Shown here piece after piece: positions 7,613 to 14,394 of a stretch of DNA of 18,964 nucleotides. The notes beneath the pieces were generated by a model. The model was not told where the DNA came from, made no database searches, and saw only the letters and a list, made by a program, of their open reading frames with translations. How positions within the stretch are numbered: the stretch's first letter is position 1; each line of letters opens with the position of its first letter. Location of the stretch: positions 1 to 18,964 of the forward strand of contig DANA01000058.1 of the NCBI GenBank assembly GCA_002508495.1, written 5' to 3'. Position numbers and translations under genes: made by a program. Source of the DNA: Methanoregula sp. UBA276 (GTDB taxonomy: Archaea; Halobacteriota; Methanomicrobia; Methanomicrobiales; Methanospirillaceae).

Positions 7613-7644
7613 GATATATCAACTGGTTTACGAGGACTTAATAC
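7613..7644. promoter_or_regulatory. Divergent promoter region for the 67-aa gene and the MosA/B-like gene
   Basis: GATATATC at 7613-7620 is palindromic and could serve as TATA box in either direction. On the minus strand it would give a leader of about 45 nt for the 67-residue gene. For the plus strand, CTTAATAC at 7637-7644 lies about 40 bases before the ATG at 7677 and would give a short leader without a clear ribosome binding site. Assignments are by spacing only. Confidence 0.4.
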
Positions 7645-7676
7645 TTTTCTTTGTCATAGGCTAACTGGCAGATACT

Positions 7677-8486
7677 ATGGCAAAACGGTTAGAACTCAAG
7701 AGCCGGCTGCAGGGCGAGACGCTGGTAAGAAAAGGGATGCTCAAAGCGCGAAAACTCCACGAGCAGATCCGCATTGCACCGGATATTAATATCCTCAAGA
7801 TCGGTGGCCACGGGGTCATCGATTATGGCCGTGAGGTTATGCACCCGCTCTGTGCAGAGATTGGTGCATTGTCCCGGGACCATAAAATGCTCATTGTTAC
7901 CGGTGGCGGCGGAAGAGTGCGCCACATCATGGATATTGGCATCGATCTCGGGATGCCCACCGGCGTCCTTGCTGAACTTGCTGCAAAGATCTCCGAACAG
8001 AACGCAATCATGGTCTCGATCCTGTTATCAGAATATGCCGGGACACGGATTCATACCGGGGATCTCCTCGAGCTCCCGATGCTCCTGAAACTGGGTATCC
8101 TGCCGGTGACGCATGGCACCCCCCCGTATGGGTTGTACGAATACCCCGCAGGAAAAGAGATGATCCCCCCGCACCGTACCGACACCGGTGCGTTCCTCAT
8201 CGCTGAAGTGCTCGGGGCAAAGAGCTGCATCATCGGCAAAAACGTTGACGGGCTCTATACAGAAGACCCCTTGAAAAACCCCGATGCCGAGTTGATCCGG
8301 GATATCACCGCAAAAGAACTCATAAAAATGGACCTTACGGACATGGTACTCGAACCGAAAGTGATCGAACTCTTACAAGACGCGGTCAATATCCGGGAAG
8401 TCCGGATCACGAACTGCCACAAGCGCGGAAACATCGAAAAAGCGATCAATGGCAAAAACGCCGGGACGATCATACGGGCAGAATAG
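7677..8486 (+). CDS. Molybdenum/tungsten storage protein-like (MosA/MosB family, amino-acid-kinase fold)
   Basis: The 269-residue protein has the UMP-kinase/amino-acid-kinase fold: KIGGHGVID (41-49), a glycine loop VTGGGGRVRH (74-83), and PPHRTDTGAFLIAE (164-177) followed by KNVDGLYTEDP (188-198). Compared from memory with Azotobacter vinelandii MosB, it shares the order and spacing of KIGG-x-VID-x-GR, LG-P-GVLA-L, QNA-M, PPY-L, IPP-RTD-G-FL-AE, DGLYT--P and a final GTII. Shared traits include an N-terminal extension of about 35 residues before the first strand. In that family the hexamer packs polyoxomolybdate or tungstate using ATP. The gene could also be catalogued as uridylate kinase, but the PPY and IPPHRTD segments favour the storage family. 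It is divergent from the W-uptake region. Confidence 0.82.
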   Translation: MAKRLELKSRLQGETLVRKGMLKARKLHEQIRIAPDINILKIGGHGVIDYGREVMHPLCAEIGALSRDHKMLIVTGGGGRVRHIMDIGIDLGMPTGVLAELAAKISEQNAIMVSILLSEYAGTRIHTGDLLELPMLLKLGILPVTHGTPPYGLYEYPAGKEMIPPHRTDTGAFLIAEVLGAKSCIIGKNVDGLYTEDPLKNPDAELIRDITAKELIKMDLTDMVLEPKVIELLQDAVNIREVRITNCHKRGNIEKAINGKNAGTIIRAE

Positions 8487-8856
8487 CGTTCCTGCTGGTA
8501 TGGTTGCGGCCGCAAATAAGGTGTGATACAAATGGCGTGCGGCCGCTTGCTGGGAAATGAGGATCCGGCCAGAGGCCCCCGACATCGTGGCATGATGACG
8601 GTACTTGGAAAGATGCCCCGGTTCCTGACCTGCCCGTTTTTGGGCATATGAATATATGGCAATTGTTAATAAAACCATTTTGTTTACTAATTTTGTTTAA
8701 CTTACTGGTGGTACCCGTTGGGGGATGCGATGGAACAATGCCACCTGCAGAAAGTGCTGCCCAGAAATGGAGCGCTCCCTTTTTTCCTTGTGCCTATGAG
8801 AAAAATAAAATCCTGTTGTTTTATGTACCAGGTTGAATGAACATTAGTTGATCATC
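8487..8856. other. Spacer after the MosA/B-like gene with paired GCGGCCGC sites and an AT-rich promoter zone
   Basis: About 370 bases. The first 60 hold two GCGGCCGC palindromes (listed separately). The second half is AT-rich, with TATA-like strings GAAAAATAAAATCC (about 8798-8811) and TTTTATGTA (about 8818-8826) suited to the gene at 8857. An open frame at 8648-8836 encodes a hydrophobic N-terminus ending VPVGGC, superficially like a lipoprotein signal. Only 62 codons with an AT-rich start region argue against it. Confidence 0.5.
8504..8546 (+). repeat. Two GCGGCCGC palindromes able to form a 9-bp stem
   Basis: TTGCGGCCGCAA (8504-8515) is a perfect 12-base palindrome. GCGGCCGC recurs at 8539-8546. 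In RNA, GCGGCCGCA (8506-8514) can pair with TGCGGCCGC (8538-8546), giving a 9-bp GC-only-but-one stem around a 23-nt loop. It lies 18 bases after the stop of the MosA/B-like gene. It may stabilise or end that transcript, or be a pair of protein sites. Confidence 0.45.
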
Positions 8857-9270
8857 ATGGGATTCAGTACAGATATCATGCATGACTTTGTGGCAAAGGA
8901 GATCCGGTCAATCTATTCCAGTTTTGACGGGTGGACGGCAACCGTGCGGAGCCTTGAGGGAGGTTACAACCGGGTCGTCATCCTCGAACGTCGGGACAAC
9001 GGGCACCGCGAGTGCGTGAAGCTCCTTGTGTCGTTTGGCACAGATGTTTCCTCTCATCTCCTTGAGGAACTGAGCATAAAAGAGAAGAGTGCCGATGGTA
9101 CCCCGGTACGGTACTCGGTTGCCGTTATGGTTCCGGGAAATGCAGATACCAGCTCGGTGCCGGCCGGGATCCCCGTCTATACCATGCAGTCCTTTTCCTT
9201 CGATGGAAAGGAACTGGTGTGGGTCAAAAAGCCGGTACGGAAAGAACAGGCAGCTGTGGCAGCAACCTGA
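8857..9270 (+). CDS. Hypothetical protein, 137 aa
   Basis: Not recognised. A soluble protein beginning MGFSTDIMHDFVAKEIRS, with a beta-rich centre (WTATVRSLEGGYNRVVILERR, split by a GG turn) and a C-terminal half of likely strands (YSVAVMVPG, IPVYTMQSFSFDGKELVWV). It has no membrane span and only one cysteine (in RECVKLL). I start at the ATG at 8857 rather than the upstream TTG at 8848, because ATG is preferred and a TATA-like string lies 35-40 bases before it. It is convergent with the FmdE-like gene. Function cannot be assigned; the neighbourhood concerns Mo/W enzymes. Confidence 0.7.
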   Translation: MGFSTDIMHDFVAKEIRSIYSSFDGWTATVRSLEGGYNRVVILERRDNGHRECVKLLVSFGTDVSSHLLEELSIKEKSADGTPVRYSVAVMVPGNADTSSVPAGIPVYTMQSFSFDGKELVWVKKPVRKEQAAVAAT

Positions 9271-9373
9271 AAATAATCAATCCTCTTCTTTTCCTATCGT
9301 TCCGGTTTTACCCGCCTGCCTGACCTGAAAAGCCAGGCACACCAAAAATGTTATCTTGGGGAATATCCTGTTG

Positions 9374-10012
9374 TCAGGCTTTCTCGTAATATTTCATCGA
9401 CCCGCAGGCGCCGCACCTGTCGCCTTCGATAAGGTAATCGGGTACGGATTCCCCGCAGCCGGGGCAGGTCACTGACTTCCATTTCTTCTTCTGCTTCACG
9501 GGAACCCGCACCTTTTCAGACGAGAAGATATTCCGGCCGGCTCTGAATATTTCGTCAAAGAGTTCACCTTTCATGTTCATCTTGTCAAACAAGGGGCTGT
9601 TGGCATACCAGATATCAACGGTGGGGTACTGTCTCAACTTCTCAAGGTCTACATAGACCCGGACTGCATCTGCCATCGGGCCTTCCGACGGGCGGTTCAT
9701 GGTGATGGCAAATTTCCCGATGGGCACGACTTTCAGCCGGTTATTTCCAATCGTAATATGGGCAAGAACCTGCAGGGCATCCGGGAGGCATTTGGGGGTC
9801 TCGCAGACACCATAGAGTTTGTCGCCCTTTTTTGTCCCGAGGAGCTCCATGGCATAGTCTACCATGAATGCGCCGATAAGGACCCCGGGAGCCGGGTACG
9901 TATGGAACGCGGCCAGCTGCAGGATCTCCTGCTGGAGCCGTTCCGGCACCCCTGCAGTATTCATGCTCCGTTTCAGCGCATCGGGTTTCTCTGCCTCGTG
10001 TTCTGCCTGCAT
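9374..10012 (-). CDS. FmdE-family protein (formylmethanofuran dehydrogenase subunit E-like) with C-terminal zinc ribbon
   Basis: FmdE-type proteins are associated with Mo/W formylmethanofuran dehydrogenase, the first enzyme of CO2-reducing methanogenesis. The 212-residue protein shows the FmdE core: FHTYPAPGVLIGAFMVDYAMELLG (about 36-59, given here as its key residues H, APG and G), then VCETPKCLPDALQVL and GNNRLKVVPIGKFAITM. A C-terminal zinc ribbon follows (CPGCG ... CGACG, about 183-205). The usual HxxxCPG motif reads HTYPAPG here, so the cysteine is replaced by alanine, which suggests an altered metal or cofactor site. No other fmd/fwd subunit is nearby. A mature FwdE role is therefore doubtful; an accessory or Mo/W-related role fits the context. 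Confidence 0.82.
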   Translation of the reverse strand: MQAEHEAEKPDALKRSMNTAGVPERLQQEILQLAAFHTYPAPGVLIGAFMVDYAMELLGTKKGDKLYGVCETPKCLPDALQVLAHITIGNNRLKVVPIGKFAITMNRPSEGPMADAVRVYVDLEKLRQYPTVDIWYANSPLFDKMNMKGELFDEIFRAGRNIFSSEKVRVPVKQKKKWKSVTCPGCGESVPDYLIEGDRCGACGSMKYYEKA

Positions 10013-10090
10013 GGTAAAACGTTACCCGGTCATCAAATAAACATCTATTGAAAAGTAATCACTTCTCGTTAACGGGAATTTGGCGATCCC

Positions 10091-10777
10091 TCACGCGGGG
10101 CGGGGTCCATCTTCCGGAGATTGATCAGCAGGTTTTTTTCGGGAAGGGTAATTGCACGCAGCAAGAATGTCGTCTCCGGTAAGGCAGCTTGTGCTCATGT
10201 TCTCGCCAAAAAGAGCCGAAAGGGAAATGATGGACACGGGGATATGCATCCCGAATGCCGCAATCGCCGGTGGCGGGAGGATGGGCAGGCTGCAATAGGT
10301 GCGGACGCTCCAGCGATCGACCATAAGGCCCATCCTGTTCAGGATGGTGGTCACCTGCCCGCTGGAAAGAGAGACGGAAAGTGTCTGGCAGAGGTCAATG
10401 ACCGGCGAACCGATCCGGGTTTTGGGGTAGAACGGTTCGTCCGGCATCATGACCTTACGGCACGTGCGGCAGTATGCACGGTGGATGATGACCTCGATGA
10501 CCTCCTCGCGGTCATCGTCGCTGAGGAGAGCAAAGCGCTTTTTTCGGGTGTCGTACCCGGTCAGGGCGCCGCCGCAGATCCGGCAGGTGGGGCCGGTCCG
10601 GTATTCTGTTTCCGAACATACTCTGAGTGCCGCGTGCACAACCTCGGTCATCATGGGGGGAAGGGGACGCAGCCTCATGACAACCCCGTGGTAGTATCGT
10701 TCCAAATCCTGAACAAATTCACCAGCGGTTCCGTATTGTCCCCCTGGAATCGCAGGATACGCATATAGGTAATTCAA
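10091..10777 (-). CDS. Zinc-ribbon/HTH-like protein, 228 aa, unknown (possibly transposase-derived)
   Basis: Not confidently recognised. It contains a split zinc ribbon, CRIC (about residues 64-67) and CRTC (about 103-106), separated by a charged insert. This is followed by a stretch resembling a helix-turn-helix (SPVIDLCQTLSVSLSSGQ, then VTTILNRMGLMVDRWSV). Zinc ribbon plus HTH at the N-terminus is a layout seen in several transposase families, but no catalytic acidic residues or terminal repeats are visible, so this is a weak idea. The start used is TTG at 10777, preceded by GGGGGT a few bases upstream. An alternative ATG lies about 33 codons later, still before the ribbon. It is divergent from fdhA2. 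Confidence 0.6.
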   Translation of the reverse strand: MNYLYAYPAIPGGQYGTAGEFVQDLERYYHGVVMRLRPLPPMMTEVVHAALRVCSETEYRTGPTCRICGGALTGYDTRKKRFALLSDDDREEVIEVIIHRAYCRTCRKVMMPDEPFYPKTRIGSPVIDLCQTLSVSLSSGQVTTILNRMGLMVDRWSVRTYCSLPILPPPAIAAFGMHIPVSIISLSALFGENMSTSCLTGDDILAACNYPSRKKPADQSPEDGPRPA

Positions 10778-10820
10778 CTTACCCCCAGATAATCCACACT
10801 TTTTGATTTTTTTTCAGAAC

Positions 10821-10849
10821 GTATAAATATAGTGTTTACTGAGATCAAT
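10821..10849 (+). promoter_or_regulatory. fdhA2 promoter: TATA box plus shared 12-base element
   Basis: GTATAAATAT at 10821-10830 is a good archaeal TATA box preceded by a T-rich stretch. ACTGAGATCAAT at 10838-10849 begins 16 bases after the start of TATAAATA and is identical to the element ahead of fdhA1. Transcription should begin near its end, leaving a leader of about 120 nt before the fdhA2 ATG. Confidence 0.6.
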
Positions 10850-10907
10850 AATCAAGCAAAATTGCTTTACAAATTTTGCCGACAATCTGTACACATAGAG
10901 GTGTGTG

Positions 10908-10951
10908 TTCCGGGCCGCAGTCGCTTCTTTTCAAGCGAAAGAAACCCGGAA
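10908..10951 (+). promoter_or_regulatory. Nested stem-loop in the fdhA2 leader
   Basis: Outer stem TTCCGGG (10908-10914) pairs with CCCGGAA (10945-10951). Inner stem TCGCTT (10921-10926) pairs with AAGCGA (10933-10938) around a 6-nt loop. Between them is a symmetric 6 by 6 internal loop (CCGCAG against AAGAAA). The GGTGAT ribosome binding site starts 7 nt after the structure at 10958. This looks like a leader regulatory element; no known riboswitch class was recognised. Confidence 0.45.
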
Positions 10952-10968
10952 AAATCTGGTGATAGACG

Positions 10969-13035
10969 ATGGAAGAAATCAAGAGTACTCTTAAGTATGT
11001 ACCGACAACCTGTCCGTACTGCGGGGTCGGGTGTACCCTGAACCTTGTGGTCAATGACGGAAAACTGGTCGGCGTGGAACCGTTCAAGCGGAGTCCAATC
11101 AACGAGGGCAAGCTCTGTCCCAAGGGTGCGACCTGCTGGGAATCAGTCGACAAACCCGGCCGGTTGACCAAACCCCTCATTAAGAAGGGCGACAAGTTCG
11201 AGGAGGCCTCGTGGGACGAAGCCATCGATCTCATCGTGAAGAAGTTCACGGAGATCCACAAGGCCGGCGGCCCCAAGGCGCTCGGGTTCCAGACCTCGTG
11301 CCGTACCGTCAACGAGGACTGCTACGCGCTCCAGAAGCTCGCCCGCGTCGGGTTCCTGACCAACAACGTGGACAACTGCGCCCGTATCTGCCACGGCCCG
11401 TCCGTTGCCGGGCTCTCGCTCTCGTTTGGCTCCGGTGCAGCCACGAACCCGTTCGAGGACGTCCTGAATGCCGATCTCATTGTCATGTGGGGCAGCAACG
11501 CTGTCGAAGCCCACCCGCTTGCTGCACGCCGCGTCATGCAGGCAAAGAAGAAGGGCACCCCGATCATCGTGGTCGATCCCCGTTACAGTGCAACCGCACG
11601 GCTCGCCGACACGTGGGTCCGGTTCACCCCGTCAACCCACATCGCGCTTGCCAACAACATGATGTACTACATCATTAAGGAGGGCCTCGAAGACAAGGAG
11701 TTCATTAAGGAGCGCACGAAAGGCTTCGAAGATCTCAAGAAGATGGCCGAGAAGTATGCCGACGCCACCAAGATCCACGGTGTCCCACAGGAGACGGTCA
11801 GGGATATTGCCATCCAGTACGCGAAGGCAAAGAACGCCGTTATCATCTACTGCCTCGGTATCACCGAGCTGACCACTGGTACCGACAACGTGCGCTCGAT
11901 GGGCAACCTCGCCCTCCTGACCGGCAATGTCGGCCGCCCCGGCGTCGGTGTAAACCCGCTTCGTGGCCAGAACAACGTGCAGGGCGCCTGCGACATGGGT
12001 GCATACCCGAATGTCTATGCCGGCTACCAGGCCTGTTCCGTTCCGGAGAACCGTGCAAAGATCGAGAAGGCATGGGGACTTGCTGCAGGATCGCTGCCCG
12101 ACTGGTACGGTTCGACCCTTACCGAACAGATCAACGACTGCGGAGAAGTCATCAAGGGTATGTATATCCTCGGCCTGAACCCGGTCGTCACCTACCCCGA
12201 CTCCAACCATGTCAAGAAGTGCCTTGACAAGCTCGATTTCTGTGTCATCCAGGATATCTACTGGACCGAGAGCTGCCAGCACGCGGACGTTGTCCTGCCC
12301 GGCACCTGCTTTGCCGAGAAGGACGGCACGTTCACGAGCGGCGAGCGCCGCGTGAACCGCGTGAGGAAGGCAGTCGATGGCCCCGGTGAGTCCAAATACG
12401 ACTGGGAGATCATTGGCATGATCGCAAAGAAGATGGGCCTCAAGGGCTTTGACTGGAAGTCCGCAAAGGATGTCTGGGACGACATGCGGGCCTGCACGCC
12501 GAACATGTTCGGTGTAACCTACGAGAAGATGGAGAAGCCCGAGTCCGTCCACTGGCCCTGCCCGACCGAGGAGCACCCCGGCACCCCGATCCTCCACTGC
12601 GGCAAGTTCTCCGCAGCTGATGGCAAGGGCACCATGTTCGGCCTCGAGTACCGCCCGCCCGCGGAAGTTGCCGATGCCGAGTACCCGTACACGATGATGA
12701 CCGGCCGCCTCATCTTCCACTACCACTCCCGGACCCAGACCGACCGCTGCGCCGACCTTCACCGTGAAGTGCCCGAGTCCTACGTCCAGATCAACACCGA
12801 GGATGCAAAGGAACTGGGTATCAGGCAGCACGAGAAGATTAAGATCACGAGCCGCCGTGGCGAGACCATCACCACCGCCCGCGTGACCGATGACGTTGCC
12901 CCGAAAGTGCTCTACATGACGATGCACTTTGCCGATGGTGTCAACAACCTGACCAACACAGTGCTCGACCCGATGTCCAAGATGCCGGAGCTCAAGCACT
13001 GTGCGGTCAAAGTTGAGAAGATCAAGGAGGCCTGA
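10969..13035 (+). CDS. fdhA: Formate dehydrogenase alpha (catalytic) subunit FdhA2, Mo/W-bisPGD enzyme
   Basis: Second catalytic subunit of F420-type formate dehydrogenase, 688 residues. The FeS motif is C15-x2-C18-x3-C22 with C50 in KLCPKG. The active site is C141-H142 (NCARICHGPSVAGL), again cysteine rather than selenocysteine. Pterin-binding segments include RGQNNVQGACDMGAYPNVY and the C-terminal TGRLIFHYHSRTQ and TMHFADGVNNLTN. The ATG at 10969 has GGTGAT 5 nt upstream. Codons are strongly biased to C- and G-ending forms, more than in most of the window, which suggests high expression. The gene has its own promoter and is followed 2 nt later by fdhB2. FdhA1 is clearly more different from it than FdhB1 is from FdhB2. 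Confidence 0.96.
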   Translation: MEEIKSTLKYVPTTCPYCGVGCTLNLVVNDGKLVGVEPFKRSPINEGKLCPKGATCWESVDKPGRLTKPLIKKGDKFEEASWDEAIDLIVKKFTEIHKAGGPKALGFQTSCRTVNEDCYALQKLARVGFLTNNVDNCARICHGPSVAGLSLSFGSGAATNPFEDVLNADLIVMWGSNAVEAHPLAARRVMQAKKKGTPIIVVDPRYSATARLADTWVRFTPSTHIALANNMMYYIIKEGLEDKEFIKERTKGFEDLKKMAEKYADATKIHGVPQETVRDIAIQYAKAKNAVIIYCLGITELTTGTDNVRSMGNLALLTGNVGRPGVGVNPLRGQNNVQGACDMGAYPNVYAGYQACSVPENRAKIEKAWGLAAGSLPDWYGSTLTEQINDCGEVIKGMYILGLNPVVTYPDSNHVKKCLDKLDFCVIQDIYWTESCQHADVVLPGTCFAEKDGTFTSGERRVNRVRKAVDGPGESKYDWEIIGMIAKKMGLKGFDWKSAKDVWDDMRACTPNMFGVTYEKMEKPESVHWPCPTEEHPGTPILHCGKFSAADGKGTMFGLEYRPPAEVADAEYPYTMMTGRLIFHYHSRTQTDRCADLHREVPESYVQINTEDAKELGIRQHEKIKITSRRGETITTARVTDDVAPKVLYMTMHFADGVNNLTNTVLDPMSKMPELKHCAVKVEKIKEA

Positions 13036-13037
13036 CC

Positions 13038-14291
13038 ATGACCAAGAAAGGCGATATGCTCTATGCCTGGACCACAGATGCAGAGATCCAGAAGAAGGCA
13101 GAACTTGGTGGCGCCGTCACGGCGCTCTGGAAGTACGCGCTTGAGTCCAAGATGGTCGATGCAGTCCTTGCTGTAACCAAGGGTGCTGACCTGTACGATG
13201 CCGTCCCGGTCCTCATTACCGACCCTGCCGACATTGCAAAGACCGCTGGCTCGCTCCACTGCGGGACCCTCCTCCTACCCAAGCTCATCAAGAAGTACCT
13301 TGACGGAGCAAAGAACAAGAAGATCGGTGTCACTGTCAAGGGCTGTGACGCGATGGCGTTCTACGAACTTGCCAAGCGCAAGCAGATCAACCTCGACAAC
13401 GTCATCATGATTGGGGTCAACTGCGGTGGATCGGTCAGCCCCGTACTCGCGAGGAAGATGATTGCCGACAAGTACGGTGTCGACCCGAACATTGTCCACA
13501 AGGAAGAGATCGACAAGGGCCAGTTCATCATCGAGTACGAGGGAGGCCACAAGGGCATCTCCGTTGACGAACTCGAAGAGGCAGGCTACGGGCGCAGGTC
13601 CAACTGCCGCCGCTGCAAGATGAAGATCCCGCGCCAGGCAGATCTTGCCTGCGGGAACTGGGGTGTTATCGGTCCCAAGGCCGGAAAAGCCACCTTTGTC
13701 GAGGTCTGCTCCGAGAAGGGTGCAGCACTCATGGATGGTGCAGTCAAGAAGGGCATCCTCGCAACCGAGGCAGCCAACCCCAAGGGCCTCGAGATCCGTG
13801 CCAAGATCGAGGGTGCGATGTTCAAGCTTGCCGACAAGTGGCGCAAGCACGACTTCGAAGCGCTCGGCGAGGGCAAGGACCGGCTCAAGTACATCATGAC
13901 CGAGACCTCCCGCTGTATCAAGTGCTACCAGTGCATTGACCAGTGCCCGATCTGTTATTGTGTCGATTGTACTACCAAGAACCCGGCAATGGTGCCCCCG
14001 GGCGAGCTCCCGGTCAACTTCATGTTCCACCTGATCCGGTACTCGCACATCGCAGATTCCTGCGTGAACTGCGGCCAGTGCGAAGAAGTCTGTCCCGCGG
14101 AGATCCCAAACGCACTGATCATGCACTCCCAGCAGGTCGAGCTCGAGAAGATGTTCGGCCACACCCCGGGTGTCAACATGGAGCTCCCGCTCATGGCCTA
14201 TGTTGAGGAAAAAGAGGAGCGTGCCCGGCTCAACAACACCGGCAGCGACATGATCTACCAGAACGTCTTCAGTCCCGTAAAAGGGCGCTAA
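13038..14291 (+). CDS. fdhB: Formate dehydrogenase beta subunit FdhB2, F420-reducing
   Basis: FrhB/FdhB-family subunit carrying FAD and FeS clusters that reduces coenzyme F420. The 417-residue protein has the N-terminal FrhB/FdhB domains (AGSLHCGTLLLPKL, VTVKGCDAMAFYELAKRKQ, IGVNCGGSVSPVLAR, then GRRSNCRRCKMKIPRQADLA). A ferredoxin-like C-terminal part has one Cys set at C293, C296, C299 and C303, extra cysteines C306, C308 and C311, and a second set at C342, C345, C348 and C352. Translation is coupled to fdhA2: the ATG comes 2 nt after its stop, with AAGGAGG at the fdhA2 3' end. A T-rich stretch follows the stop. The N-terminal 186 residues are about 85% identical to FdhB1. Confidence 0.96.
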   Translation: MTKKGDMLYAWTTDAEIQKKAELGGAVTALWKYALESKMVDAVLAVTKGADLYDAVPVLITDPADIAKTAGSLHCGTLLLPKLIKKYLDGAKNKKIGVTVKGCDAMAFYELAKRKQINLDNVIMIGVNCGGSVSPVLARKMIADKYGVDPNIVHKEEIDKGQFIIEYEGGHKGISVDELEEAGYGRRSNCRRCKMKIPRQADLACGNWGVIGPKAGKATFVEVCSEKGAALMDGAVKKGILATEAANPKGLEIRAKIEGAMFKLADKWRKHDFEALGEGKDRLKYIMTETSRCIKCYQCIDQCPICYCVDCTTKNPAMVPPGELPVNFMFHLIRYSHIADSCVNCGQCEEVCPAEIPNALIMHSQQVELEKMFGHTPGVNMELPLMAYVEEKEERARLNNTGSDMIYQNVFSPVKGR

Positions 14292-14308
14292 ATAATACCA
14301 TCTCTCCG

Positions 14309-14323
14309 TTTTCCCTTTTTTTT
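14309..14323 (+). terminator. Oligo-T terminator after fdhB2
   Basis: Two T runs, TTTT (14309-14312) and TTTTTTTT (14316-14323), lie 17-32 bases after the fdhB2 stop. Such tracts without a needed hairpin are typical archaeal transcription ends. Confidence 0.65.
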
Positions 14324-14372
14324 AAAAACCGGGGTGCCAAAAAGATCGTGCCCGGCTCTTCCGGCGTTGTGT

Positions 14373-14394
14373 CCATGGATCGTAGGATCCATGG
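14373..14394. repeat. Perfect 9-bp inverted repeat
   Basis: CCATGGATC (14373-14381) and GATCCATGG (14386-14394) are perfect inverted copies around the spacer GTAG. In RNA they would form a 9-bp hairpin with a 4-nt loop; in DNA they could be a dimer binding site. It lies between the fdhB2 terminator and the TPR gene promoter, so either a backup terminator hairpin or an operator is possible. Confidence 0.5.

Noticed and set aside
7677..8486. Assignment of the kinase-fold gene as isopentenyl phosphate kinase or UMP kinase
   Set aside because: The N-terminal extension and the PPY-L and IPP-RTD-G-FL-AE segments match the Mo storage family better; a tree is needed to settle it.
8648..8836. 62-codon plus-strand frame with a hydrophobic N-terminus ending VPVGGC, like a lipoprotein signal
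   Set aside because: Short, AT-rich promoter-like start region, no ribosome binding site and no recognisable mature part; I treat it as non-coding.
11632..12999. 455-codon open frame antisense to fdhA2 (and a similar one at 13275-14162 antisense to fdhB2)
   Set aside because: Long antisense frames arise from the strong codon bias of the fdh genes; no family motif is seen in the translations.
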